Shown here in pieces: positions 17,626-25,297 of a stretch of 64,000 nucleotides of DNA. The stretch is from the NCBI RefSeq assembly GCF_002210095.1, contig NZ_AQQR01000005.1, positions 62,001 to 126,000 of the forward strand. The letters are read 5' to 3'. A model generated the notes under the pieces. That model saw only the letters and a list, made by a program, of their open reading frames with translations, had not been told where the DNA came from and did no database searches. Numbering within the stretch: the first letter of the stretch is position 1; every line of letters begins with the position of its first letter. The position numbers were made by a program, and so were the translations under genes. This DNA comes from Marinibacterium profundimaris (GTDB lineage Bacteria; Pseudomonadota; Alphaproteobacteria; Rhodobacterales; Rhodobacteraceae).

Positions 17626-17997
17626 TCAGTCGTCCTGCGTATCTACAAACTGCACATTCGCGTCGGCGAGCATCTGTCCAAGAAGACCCCAGAAGAAATC
17701 CTCTCCCGGGTAGCCCTCGAGTCTGGCCACCTCCGCGCCATCCATCAATAGAACGAACGTAGGGGTGAAAAACACCGGTTTCGAAAGCGTTACCCCATCC
17801 GGCAGCGGACGGTGGACGTCGTAGCGCATCAAGGGAGCAGCCCGGCCTTCGGAGGTCCTGGCGTAGGCATCGCCGATCTCGGCATGCCACCGCGCACACC
17901 AGGGGCAGCCCTTTTCCTCACCCATGAGGAGGGCAACGTCAGCCCAGCCCGGAGCGGACAGGGCCGCCAACAGGGCCGCAACCAGAAGTCTTGCCAC
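17626..17997 (-). CDS. soxS: SoxS, periplasmic thioredoxin-like protein
   Basis: A 123-residue thioredoxin-fold protein that in Paracoccus keeps SoxY reduced and so activates the Sox system. A signal peptide covers residues 1 to about 19 (LLVAALLAALSAPGWA). The redox motif is C31-P-W-C34, and FFTPTFVLL provides the cis-proline loop. No ATG is available at the right place; GTG 17997, preceded by AAGAG at the right distance, is taken as the start. It is the first gene of the leftward soxSRT operon and shares an 84-base divergent promoter region with soxV. Confidence 0.9.
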   Translation of the reverse strand: MARLLVAALLAALSAPGWADVALLMGEEKGCPWCARWHAEIGDAYARTSEGRAAPLMRYDVHRPLPDGVTLSKPVFFTPTFVLLMDGAEVARLEGYPGEDFFWGLLGQMLADANVQFVDTQDD

Positions 17998-18040
17998 GAT
18001 TATCTCTTTGCCTGATTGACCCGCGAATTTAAAGATACAT

Positions 18041-18056
18041 AATCTAATATATGAAT
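18041..18056. promoter_or_regulatory. Likely SoxR operator, soxS-soxV intergenic region
   Basis: The sequence AATC-TAATATAT-GAAT differs by one base from the ATTC-N8-GAAT operator of BigR/SqrR-class repressors, and it also contains the palindrome CTAAT-N6-ATTAG. It lies in the AT-rich 84-base gap between the divergent soxS and soxV starts, where SoxR of Paracoccus is known to bind. Binding here would regulate both directions at once. Confidence 0.65.
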
Positions 18057-18081
18057 TAGTAAAGCAAGGCGGCCCGCTGAA

Positions 18082-18822
18082 ATGTTCGATGTCACGTTCT
18101 TGGGTGCTCTTCTGGCTGGCCTGCTGTCTTTTGCATCGCCGTGCATCCTGCCGATGGTGCCCTTCTACCTGGGCTACCTCGCCGGTACCAGCGTCGGCCA
18201 GCTGTCGGCCGAAGGTGCGGTTCCGGTTCGTGTGCGTCGCCGCGCGGTCCTGGCTTCGGTGCTGTTCGCTCTGGGCGTGATCACGGTTTTCGTGTTGCTG
18301 GGCGCGACGGCGACCGCGCTGGGGCAGGTGATGCGCGAGTATTTCCACGTGCTGCGCTGGGTCGCCGCGGCGCTGATCTTCGCCATGGGGCTGCACTTCC
18401 TCGGGGTGGTGCGGATCCCGCTGCTCTACCGCGAATGGCGGGCCGAGGCGGGGGACGTGCACGACGTGAACCTCGTCGGCGCCTACCTGATCGGGCTGGC
18501 CTTCGCCTTTGGCTGGACCCCCTGCGTGGGGCCGGTTCTGGCGGCGATCCTGTTCACCGCGGCGGGCGCCGAGGCGGCCACGCGCGGGGCGATGCTGCTC
18601 TTTACCTACGGGGTGGGGATGACGGCACCCTTCGTGCTGGCGGCGCTGTTCGTCGGGCCGTTCATGCGCTGGATGCAGCGGTTCCGACGGCACATGGGCA
18701 AGGTCGAGATGGCGATGGGGGTTCTGCTGATCCTTTTCGCCGTGCTGATCGCGACCAACTCGGTCAACGCGATCGCGCAATGGATGCTGGACCACGTGCC
18801 GTGGTTCGCGAACGTCGGGTGA
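18082..18822 (+). CDS. soxV: SoxV, CcdA-type electron transfer membrane protein
   Basis: A six-span inner-membrane protein of the CcdA/DsbD family that moves electrons from cytoplasmic thioredoxin to periplasmic SoxW/SoxS. The two catalytic cysteines are C21 in SFASPCILPMVPFYLGYL and C148 in FGWTPCVGPVL, each at the start of a repeat half, exactly as in CcdA. Length 246 is typical. It opens the rightward sox transcript, followed 18 bases later by soxW. An isolated CcdA for cytochrome c maturation would look the same, but the sox context settles the name. Confidence 0.93.
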   Translation: MFDVTFLGALLAGLLSFASPCILPMVPFYLGYLAGTSVGQLSAEGAVPVRVRRRAVLASVLFALGVITVFVLLGATATALGQVMREYFHVLRWVAAALIFAMGLHFLGVVRIPLLYREWRAEAGDVHDVNLVGAYLIGLAFAFGWTPCVGPVLAAILFTAAGAEAATRGAMLLFTYGVGMTAPFVLAALFVGPFMRWMQRFRRHMGKVEMAMGVLLILFAVLIATNSVNAIAQWMLDHVPWFANVG

Positions 18823-18840
18823 TGATCCGAAGGGAGGACT

Positions 18841-19422
18841 ATGATGAGAAAACCGGACCCGAAGCGCAGCCTGGCCGCGCTGGCCACCGCCCTGCTGCTG
18901 GCGCTGCCCGTGGCGGCGGCGGAGATCGGCGATGACGGGCTGCACAAGGCGCACTGGATGCACGACACCTTCCGCGACCTGTCCGAGGACCTTGCCGAGG
19001 CACAGGCGGAAGGTAAGCGCCTGCTGGTCCTGGTCGAGCAGCGCGGATGCATCTACTGCCGCAAGATGCACGAGGAGGTCTTTGTCGACCCCGAGATTGC
19101 CGCGCTGCTGGACGAGAAGTATTTCGTAATACAGATCAATATGTTCGGGGATGTGGAGGTGACCGATTTCGACGGCACCGCGCTGCCCGAGAAAGAGATG
19201 GTGCGCCGCTGGGGGATGCTCTTCACGCCCACCATGATGTTCCTGCCGGAGGAGGCGCCGGAGGATGGTGTTGCCTCGGAGGTGGCGGTCGCCACGATGC
19301 CTGGCGCCTTCGGCAAGTCGACGACCTTCGACCTGCTCACCTGGGTGCTGGAGAATGGCTATGACGGCGACGAGCCGTTCCAGAAATACCACGCGCGGAT
19401 GATCGAGGCCCGGGCAAACTGA
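18841..19422 (+). CDS. soxW: SoxW, periplasmic thioredoxin
   Basis: A 193-residue thioredoxin-like protein with a signal peptide (residues about 8-27, ending PVAAA) and the redox motif C70-I-Y-C73 in QRGCIYCRKMHEEV. FTPTMMFL carries the cis-proline. It receives electrons from SoxV. GGAGG lies 3 bases before ATG 18841 and 6 bases before ATG 18844, so the second ATG is the likelier start. After it comes a 122-base gap with its own SoxR-type operator, so soxVW and soxX onward may be separate transcripts. Confidence 0.92.
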   Translation: MMRKPDPKRSLAALATALLLALPVAAAEIGDDGLHKAHWMHDTFRDLSEDLAEAQAEGKRLLVLVEQRGCIYCRKMHEEVFVDPEIAALLDEKYFVIQINMFGDVEVTDFDGTALPEKEMVRRWGMLFTPTMMFLPEEAPEDGVASEVAVATMPGAFGKSTTFDLLTWVLENGYDGDEPFQKYHARMIEARAN

Positions 19423-19469
19423 AAACCGGCAAGAGACAACCGCGAGCCGGGAGTGTCTCAGATCTAAAT

Positions 19470-19485
19470 ATTCATACAAATGAAT
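19470..19485. promoter_or_regulatory. SoxR operator upstream of soxX
   Basis: ATTC-ATACAAAT-GAAT is an exact ATTC-N8-GAAT site and contains the perfect inverted repeat ATTCAT-ACAA-ATGAAT. It lies 60 bases before the soxX start in the AT-rich soxW-soxX gap, a known SoxR-binding region in Paracoccus pantotrophus. Confidence 0.78.
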
Positions 19486-19544
19486 TTAATGTTGCGTTCC
19501 TGGCGTCGAGCTTGCTAGCGTAACGGTACAAAAGGGGAGGAGAC

Positions 19545-20021
19545 ATGAGGATCACGGTGTTGATTCCGTCGGCGGTGGCGCTCTGCGCGACCGTGGCGGC
19601 GGCGGAGACGGTGTTGCCCGGGGACGTGACGTTCGCGGACGGTGCCATCGAACAACCCCTGACGGATGGCGCGGGCGATCCGGACCGGGGGAAAGAGATC
19701 ATGACCTCGCGCGGGAAGGGCAATTGCATCGCCTGTCACCAGGTCGAGGCCCTGAGCGAGGCCCCGTTCCACGGAGAGGTCGGCCCGCCGCTGGATTACG
19801 TCGGCGAATACCGCAGCGCCGCCGAACTGCGCGGCATCGTCGCCAACGCGAAGATGACCTTCGAAGGCTCGGTCATGCCGGCCTTCTACAAGACAAGCGG
19901 CTTCATCCGGCCCGGCGATGCCTACACCGGAGACGCGGCGCCCGCCGACCTGCCGCCGATCCTCACCGCGCAGGAGATCGAGGACGTCATCGCCTTCCTG
20001 CAGACCCTGAAGGACGGCTGA
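19545..20021 (+). CDS. soxX: SoxX, monoheme cytochrome c
   Basis: The small subunit of the SoxXA c-type cytochrome that couples thiosulfate oxidatively to the SoxY carrier cysteine. A signal peptide (residues 1-20) precedes a single heme site C61-I-A-C64-H65, with M111 (GSVMPAF) as the probable sixth ligand. Length 158 is typical. GGGGAGGAG lies 6 bases before the ATG. It leads the soxXYZA gene block, with soxY starting 22 bases after its stop. Confidence 0.95.
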   Translation: MRITVLIPSAVALCATVAAAETVLPGDVTFADGAIEQPLTDGAGDPDRGKEIMTSRGKGNCIACHQVEALSEAPFHGEVGPPLDYVGEYRSAAELRGIVANAKMTFEGSVMPAFYKTSGFIRPGDAYTGDAAPADLPPILTAQEIEDVIAFLQTLKDG

Positions 20022-20043
20022 GCCGAAACTGGGAGACAAACAC

Positions 20044-20460
20044 ATGCAAGTGACACGACGCGACACGCTGGCCCTCGGACTGGGCGCCATCGCCCTGACG
20101 GTCCTGCCGTTCCGCGCCAATGCGGCGGTGGACGACCTGATCGCCGAATTCACCGGCGGCGCCGGGACGGCCGATGCGGGCATCGACCTGACCGCCCCCG
20201 AGATCGCCGAAAACGGCAACACCGTCCCGATCGAGGTCAGCGCCCCCGGCGCGGTGTCGGTCATGGTGCTGGCCGCCGGCAACCCGACACCGCCCGTGGC
20301 GACGTTCAACTTCGGCCCGCTCGCGGCCGAACAGCGCGCCGCCACCCGCATCCGCCTGGCCGGCACGCAGGACGTGATCGCCGTGGCGAAGATGGCCGAC
20401 GGCAGCTTTGCCCAGGCCGCGAAGACAGTGAAAGTCACCATCGGCGGCTGCGGCGGCTGA
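20044..20460 (+). CDS. soxY: SoxY, sulfur-carrier protein
   Basis: The covalent carrier of the Sox pathway. A twin-arginine type signal (VTRRDTLALGLG) exports the folded SoxYZ heterodimer. The C-terminus is the diagnostic swinging arm GGCGG with C136 as the sulfur-binding residue, 2 residues from the end. Length 138 is normal. It lies between soxX and soxZ with short gaps, each gene having its own GGAG-type ribosome site. Confidence 0.95.
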   Translation: MQVTRRDTLALGLGAIALTVLPFRANAAVDDLIAEFTGGAGTADAGIDLTAPEIAENGNTVPIEVSAPGAVSVMVLAAGNPTPPVATFNFGPLAAEQRAATRIRLAGTQDVIAVAKMADGSFAQAAKTVKVTIGGCGG

Positions 20461-20476
20461 GAGAGGAGAGCGACAC

Positions 20477-20806
20477 ATGGCATCCGGAGTGAAACCCCGC
20501 GTCAAGGTCCCGAAAACCGCGTCGGCGGGTGAGGCGATCACCATCAAGACCCTGATCAGCCACCCGATGGAAAGCGGTCAGCGCAAGGACAAGGACGGCA
20601 ACCCGATCCCGCGGTCGATCATCAACCGCTTCACCTGCGACTTCAACGGCGAGAACGTGATCGACATCACGCTGGAACCGGCGATCTCGACCAACCCCTA
20701 TTTCGAATTCGCCGCCACCGTCCCGGAAGCCGGCGAGTTCAAGTTCACCTGGTACGACGACGATGGCTCTGTCTACGAGGATGCAAAGCCGATCGAAATC
20801 GGCTGA
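20477..20806 (+). CDS. soxZ: SoxZ, partner of SoxY
   Basis: A 109-residue immunoglobulin-like protein with no signal peptide, exported as passenger with SoxY. The family pattern is visible: PRVKVPKTASAGEAITIKTLISHPMESG at the N-terminus and the FKFTWYDDDGSVYED edge near the C-terminus. It forms the heterodimer that presents the SoxY arm to SoxXA, SoxB and SoxCD. It begins 16 bases after soxY. Confidence 0.95.
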   Translation: MASGVKPRVKVPKTASAGEAITIKTLISHPMESGQRKDKDGNPIPRSIINRFTCDFNGENVIDITLEPAISTNPYFEFAATVPEAGEFKFTWYDDDGSVYEDAKPIEIG

Positions 20807-20866
20807 ACGGGAGGCTGCCAGCGGCGGGGGTGGAGGCCCCCAACGCCAGCGCAAGGGAGGAAGACA

Positions 20867-21724
20867 ATGAATATCAGGACCGTGACGGCCGTCTCCATCG
20901 CTCTCATCGGGCTGGCGCCGATCGCCTGGGCCGGAGGCCCGGACGACGACGAGCTGGTCATCAACGGCGACATCGAGATCGTGACCGAAACCGACGCGCC
21001 CGCGCATCTGGAGGAGCTGGACACGATCTACTCCGGCTGGCGCTTCCGCACCGACGAGACGCAGGCGCTGCAGCTTGATGATTTCGACAACCCGGGCATG
21101 ATCTTCGTCGACCAGGCGATGGACAGCTGGGGCACCGTGGAGGGCACCGAAGGCAAGTCCTGCGCCGCCTGCCACGGCGACGATCCGGCCGAGAGCATGA
21201 CCGGCGTCCGCGCCGTCTATCCGAAGTGGAACGAGGACGCCGGAGAGGTCCGCACCCTCGCCATGCAGATCAACGATTGTCGCCAGAACCAGATGGGCGC
21301 CGAGCCCTACGGCTATACCAGTGCCGACATGACGGCGATGGAGGCCCTGATCTCGGTTCAGTCGCGCGGCATGCCGGTCAACGTCGCCATCGACGGCCCG
21401 GCGGCCGACACCTGGGAGCAGGGCAAGGAGATGTATTACACGCGCTATGGCCAGCTGGAGCTGTCCTGCGCGAATTGCCACGAACAGAACTACGGCAATT
21501 ACATCCGCGCCGACCACCTGAGCCAGGGCCAGATCAACGCCTTTCCGACCTACCGGCTGAAACAGGCCAAGCTGATCCAGCAGCACAACCGCTTCCAGGG
21601 CTGCATCCGCGACACGCGGGCAGAGACCTTCAAGCCCGGCAGCCCGGAATTCGTGGCGCTGGAACTTTACGTCGCCTCGCGCGGCAACGGCCTGTCGGTC
21701 GAAGGACCCTCGGTCCGCAACTGA
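20867..21724 (+). CDS. soxA: SoxA, diheme cytochrome c
   Basis: The catalytic subunit of SoxXA. It has a signal peptide (residues 1-22, ending AWA) and two heme motifs, C99-A-A-C102-H103 and C201-A-N-C204-H205. C246 in RFQGCIRD is the conserved cysteine that ligates the active-site heme and is modified to a persulfide in studied enzymes. At 285 residues it is the full diheme form. A strong intrinsic terminator begins 10 bases after the stop, so the upstream transcript can end here rather than run into soxB. Confidence 0.95.
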   Translation: MNIRTVTAVSIALIGLAPIAWAGGPDDDELVINGDIEIVTETDAPAHLEELDTIYSGWRFRTDETQALQLDDFDNPGMIFVDQAMDSWGTVEGTEGKSCAACHGDDPAESMTGVRAVYPKWNEDAGEVRTLAMQINDCRQNQMGAEPYGYTSADMTAMEALISVQSRGMPVNVAIDGPAADTWEQGKEMYYTRYGQLELSCANCHEQNYGNYIRADHLSQGQINAFPTYRLKQAKLIQQHNRFQGCIRDTRAETFKPGSPEFVALELYVASRGNGLSVEGPSVRN

Positions 21725-21734
21725 ACGCAACTCG

Positions 21735-21766
21735 CCCCGCGCGGCCGGACCCGTGCGGGGTTTTCC
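21735..21766 (+). terminator. Intrinsic terminator between soxA and soxB
   Basis: Arms CCCCGCGCGG (21735-21744) and CCGTGCGGGG (21751-21760) form a 10-bp stem with one G-U pair and a 6-base loop, followed immediately by TTTTCC. This is the classic form of a Rho-independent terminator, placed inside the sox cluster after soxA. Confidence 0.8.
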
Positions 21767-21777
21767 TGCTCTGACGT

Positions 21778-21793
21778 ATTCTGAATTTGGAAT
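21778..21793. promoter_or_regulatory. SoxR operator upstream of soxB
   Basis: ATTC-TGAATTTG-GAAT is an exact ATTC-N8-GAAT site, 12 bases after the terminator T-run and 37 bases before the soxB ATG. With the terminator it implies a separate SoxR-controlled promoter for soxB and the genes after it. The core promoter elements themselves are not clear. Confidence 0.68.
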
Positions 21794-21830
21794 GCGTTAG
21801 GGGCGATTTTGCAGAAAGGCAAGCCTTGGC

Positions 21831-23528
21831 ATGATTTCCCGACGCGATTTCCTGCAGGTCTCGATGGCCGCCGCGGCGCTGACCGGTGCCTCGGGCTTCG
21901 GCAACTGGGCCCGGCTGGCGGCCCAGCAGGCCCTGACACAGGACCAGCTCCTTGAATTCGAGACCTTCGGAAATGTCTCGCTCATCCACGTGACCGACAT
22001 CCACGCCCAGCTGAAGCCGATCTATTTCCGCGAGCCGTCGGTGAACCTGGGCGTCGGCGGCAACAAGGGCGTGGTGCCCCATATCACCGGCGCCGATTTC
22101 CGGAAGTTCTACGGCATCAGTGATGGCAGCCCGTCCCACTACGCGCTGAGCTCGGGCGATTTCGCCTCGCTCGCGCAGGGCTACGGTAAGGTCGGCGGGC
22201 TGGACTGCGTGGCCACCGTGATCAAGGCGATCCGCGCCGCGCGGCCCGATGCGCTGCTGCTCGATGGCGGCGACACCTGGCACGGGTCCTACACCTGCTA
22301 CCAAACCGAGGGGCAGGACATGGTCAACGTCATGAACGCGCTGGCCCCCGACGCGATGACCTTTCACTGGGAATTCACCCTTGGCTCCGACCGGGTTAAC
22401 GAGCTGGTCAAGGGGCTGCCCTTCGCCGCGCTGGGCCAGAACGTCTTCGACGCGGAATGGGACGAGCCGGCCGAGCTGTTCCCGCCCTACAAGATGTTCG
22501 AACGCGGCGGCACGCAGATCGCCGTCATCGGCCAGGCTTTCCCCTACATGCCCATCGCCAACCCCGGCTGGATGTTTCCGGAATATTCCTTCGGGATCCG
22601 CGACGAACACATGCAGGAGATGGTCGACGAGGTGCGCGGGCAGGGGGCCGAGCTGGTCGTCCTGCTCTCGCACAACGGCTTCGACGTGGACAAGAAGATG
22701 GCTTCGGTTGTCACCGGCATCGACGTGATCCTGTCCGGCCACACCCACGATGCGCTGCCCGAACCGGTGGTGGTTGGCGACACGATCGTCATCGCCTCCG
22801 GCTCCAACGGCAAGTTCGTCAGCCGCGTGGACCTGGACGTGCGCGACGGCCGCATGATGGGCTACAAGCACAAGCTGATCCCGATCTTCTCGGATGTGAT
22901 CACACCCGATCCCGACATGGTCGCCCTGATCGACGAACAGCGCGCGCCCTTCGAGGACGCGCTGGAGGAAGAGATCGGCGTGACCGACACGCTGCTCTAC
23001 CGCCGGGGCAATTTCAACGGCAGCTGGGACGACCTGATCTGCGACGCGCTCCTGTCCGAGCGCGAGGCCGAGATCGCGCTGTCGCCCGGCGTGCGCTGGG
23101 GCCCGAGCCTGGTGCCCGGCCAGACGATCACGCGCGAGGACATCTGGAACGTCACCTCGATGACCTATCCGCAGGCCTATCGCACCGAGATGACCGGCGA
23201 GTTCCTGAAGGTCGTGCTGGAAGACGTGGCCGACAACATCTTCAACCCCGATCCCTATTACCAGCAGGGCGGCGACATGGTCCGCACCGGCGGGCTCGGC
23301 TACCGCATCGACATCTCCAAGCCGCAGGGCAGCCGGATCAGCGACATGACCCTCCTGAAGACGGGCGAGAAGACCGACGCGGCCAAGAGCTACCGGGTCG
23401 CCGGCTGGGCCAGTGTCAACGAGGGCACCGAAGGCCCGCCGATCTGGGACGTGGTCGAGGCGCATATCCGCAAGGCCGGCACCGTCTCGGTCCCCGAGCG
23501 GGACAACGTGGACGTGGTCGGAACCTGA
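21831..23528 (+). CDS. soxB: SoxB, dimanganese thiosulfohydrolase
   Basis: A periplasmic enzyme that hydrolyses the terminal sulfonate from SoxY-cysteine-S-thiosulfonate, releasing sulfate. The N-terminus MISRRDFLQVSMAAAALTG is a twin-arginine signal. The metallophosphatase-like domain shows D56-I-H58 (HVTDIHAQ), then DGGDTWHGS and HWEF, and SGHTHDALPEP, giving the Mn ligands. The C-terminal 5'-nucleotidase-type domain follows (GNFNGSWDDLI). Length 565 is typical of SoxB, and all metal ligands are present. Confidence 0.96.
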   Translation: MISRRDFLQVSMAAAALTGASGFGNWARLAAQQALTQDQLLEFETFGNVSLIHVTDIHAQLKPIYFREPSVNLGVGGNKGVVPHITGADFRKFYGISDGSPSHYALSSGDFASLAQGYGKVGGLDCVATVIKAIRAARPDALLLDGGDTWHGSYTCYQTEGQDMVNVMNALAPDAMTFHWEFTLGSDRVNELVKGLPFAALGQNVFDAEWDEPAELFPPYKMFERGGTQIAVIGQAFPYMPIANPGWMFPEYSFGIRDEHMQEMVDEVRGQGAELVVLLSHNGFDVDKKMASVVTGIDVILSGHTHDALPEPVVVGDTIVIASGSNGKFVSRVDLDVRDGRMMGYKHKLIPIFSDVITPDPDMVALIDEQRAPFEDALEEEIGVTDTLLYRRGNFNGSWDDLICDALLSEREAEIALSPGVRWGPSLVPGQTITREDIWNVTSMTYPQAYRTEMTGEFLKVVLEDVADNIFNPDPYYQQGGDMVRTGGLGYRIDISKPQGSRISDMTLLKTGEKTDAAKSYRVAGWASVNEGTEGPPIWDVVEAHIRKAGTVSVPERDNVDVVGT

Positions 23529-23557
23529 AACCGGTCACAGAGGGAGGAGGCTAGGAC

Positions 23558-23998
23558 ATGATGAGACAGATGCTGGCAGGGCTGGCGGTGGCAACGGCCA
23601 TGATGGCGGGCCCCGTCTGCGCGCAGGAGGCGGATCACTACCTGGCCATCCATGTCGACGAGAACGACCCGCATGTCATGAACATGGCACTCAACAACGT
23701 CGAAAACGCCATTTCCTACTTCGCCAGCCAGGGCGAGACGGTGGCGGTCGAGCTCGTCGCCTACGGGCCGGGGATGAACATTTTCGTCGCGGACAAGACC
23801 CCGATGGGCGACCGCATCGAACACATGGGCCTGCAATACGACAACCTGACCTTTGCGGCCTGCGGCAACACCCTTGCCGCCATGTCGGCGAAGGCGGGCC
23901 ACGACATCGCCCTGCTGTCCGAGGCCACCATCGTCCCCTCGGGCGTGGCGCGGCTGATGGAACTGCAGGAGCAGGGATACAGCTACGTCCGGCCCTGA
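23558..23998 (+). CDS. DsrE-like sulfur-relay protein, probably periplasmic
   Basis: A 146-residue DsrE/YchN-family protein. A signal peptide (residues 1-22, ending VCA) suggests a periplasmic location, unlike cytoplasmic DsrEFH. The family cysteine appears in LTFAACGNTLAAM, the conserved CGNT motif, which in relatives accepts persulfide sulfur. It lies between soxB and soxC, a position well suited to a carrier or scavenger of sulfane sulfur produced during SoxY turnover. This gene is not part of the minimal soxXYZABCD set, so its contribution is unknown. Its start is 29 bases after soxB and is preceded by GGGAGGAGG. Confidence 0.82.
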   Translation: MMRQMLAGLAVATAMMAGPVCAQEADHYLAIHVDENDPHVMNMALNNVENAISYFASQGETVAVELVAYGPGMNIFVADKTPMGDRIEHMGLQYDNLTFAACGNTLAAMSAKAGHDIALLSEATIVPSGVARLMELQEQGYSYVRP

Positions 23999-24028
23999 GC
24001 GGCGGGACGTGAATGCAAGGAGGTACAG

Positions 24029-25297
24029 ATGGTTACGAGACGAGGCAGGCGCGAGTTCCTGAAAGGCAGCGTGGCGACCAGCGCCGCTCTGGTGGCGGCC
24101 GGGGGCGCCCGGGCACAGACGGCGGATCCCCTGATCACCGAGATCCAGCCCTGGGCACAGTCCTTTGGTGACGGGGTCGATGCCACGCCCTACGGCCTGC
24201 CGATCGAGTTCGAATCCGACGTGATCCGGCGCAACGTGCCCTGGCTGACGGCGGATGCGACCAGCTCGATCAACTTCACTCCGATCCACGCGCTGGACGG
24301 CACGATCACGCCGCAGGGCTGCGCCTTTGAACGCCACCATTCCGGTGCTATCGAGCTGGCCAAGCCCGACTACCGGCTGATGATCAACGGGCTCGTCGAT
24401 ACGCCGCTGGTCTTCACTTACGAGGATCTCGAACGCTTCCCGCGCGAAACCCATGTCTATTTCTGCGAATGCGCGGCCAATACCGGCATGGAATGGGCCG
24501 GCGCCCAGCTGAACGGCGCGCAGTTCACCCATGGCATGATCCACAACATGGAGTATTCCGGCGTGCCGCTGCGGCTGCTGCTGGAAGAAGCCGGGCTGGA
24601 TGCGGCCGGGGATCTGGCGGACAAGTGGGTCTATGTCGAGGGCGCCGATGCTTCCTCCAACGGCCGCTCGATCCCGATGGAAAAGGCGCTGGACGACGTG
24701 CTGGTGGCCTTCAAGGCCAATGGCGAGGCGCTGCGCAAGGAACATGGCTATCCGGTGCGGCTGGTCGTGCCCGGCTGGGAAGGCAACATGTGGGTCAAGT
24801 GGCTGCGCCGGATCGAGGTGACGCCGATGGCGGTGCAAAGCCGCGAGGAGACCTCGAAATACACCGACACGCTGGCCGACGGGACCTCGCGCAAGTGGAC
24901 CTGGGTGATGGATGCGAAATCCGTGATTACATCGCCCTCGCCGCAATCGCCGATCACCCACGGGCCCGGCCCGCTTGTGATCACAGGGCTGGCCTGGTCG
25001 GGTCACGGGGCGACCACGCGGGTCGATGTCTCGAAGGATGGTGGCAAGACGTGGGAAACCGCGCGGCTGGCAGCTCCCGGGGCCGACAAGGCGCTGACGC
25101 GCTTCTACCTGGACACCGAGTGGGACGGCGAAGAGATGCTCCTGCAATCCCGCGCCATGGACGAGACTGGCTACGTGCAGCCGACCAAGACGCAGCTGCG
25201 CGAGGTGCGCGGGCTGAATTCGATCTACCACAACAATTGCATTCAGACCTGGTGGGTCAAGCCCGGCGGGGAGGCCGAAAATGTCGAAGTATCGTAA
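24029..25297 (+). CDS. soxC: SoxC, molybdenum-containing sulfur dehydrogenase subunit
   Basis: The molybdopterin subunit of SoxCD, which oxidises the SoxY-bound sulfane sulfur by six electrons. The N-terminus RRGRREFLKGSVATSAAL is a twin-arginine signal for a folded cofactor enzyme. The sulfite-oxidase fold shows the cofactor cysteine in FCECAANTG (C148, in the position of the ECsGN motif), plus HGMIHNMEYSGVPL and VVPGWEGNMWVKWL. The dimerisation domain with KTWETARL follows. Length 422 is typical. It overlaps soxD by 17 bases, so the two are coupled. Confidence 0.95.
   Translation: MVTRRGRREFLKGSVATSAALVAAGGARAQTADPLITEIQPWAQSFGDGVDATPYGLPIEFESDVIRRNVPWLTADATSSINFTPIHALDGTITPQGCAFERHHSGAIELAKPDYRLMINGLVDTPLVFTYEDLERFPRETHVYFCECAANTGMEWAGAQLNGAQFTHGMIHNMEYSGVPLRLLLEEAGLDAAGDLADKWVYVEGADASSNGRSIPMEKALDDVLVAFKANGEALRKEHGYPVRLVVPGWEGNMWVKWLRRIEVTPMAVQSREETSKYTDTLADGTSRKWTWVMDAKSVITSPSPQSPITHGPGPLVITGLAWSGHGATTRVDVSKDGGKTWETARLAAPGADKALTRFYLDTEWDGEEMLLQSRAMDETGYVQPTKTQLREVRGLNSIYHNNCIQTWWVKPGGEAENVEVS

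Noticed and set aside
17626-19479. A 617-codon leftward frame ending in SoxS
   Set aside because: The part upstream of 17997 is antisense to soxV and soxW. Only the last 123 residues, from the GTG at 17997, are SoxS.
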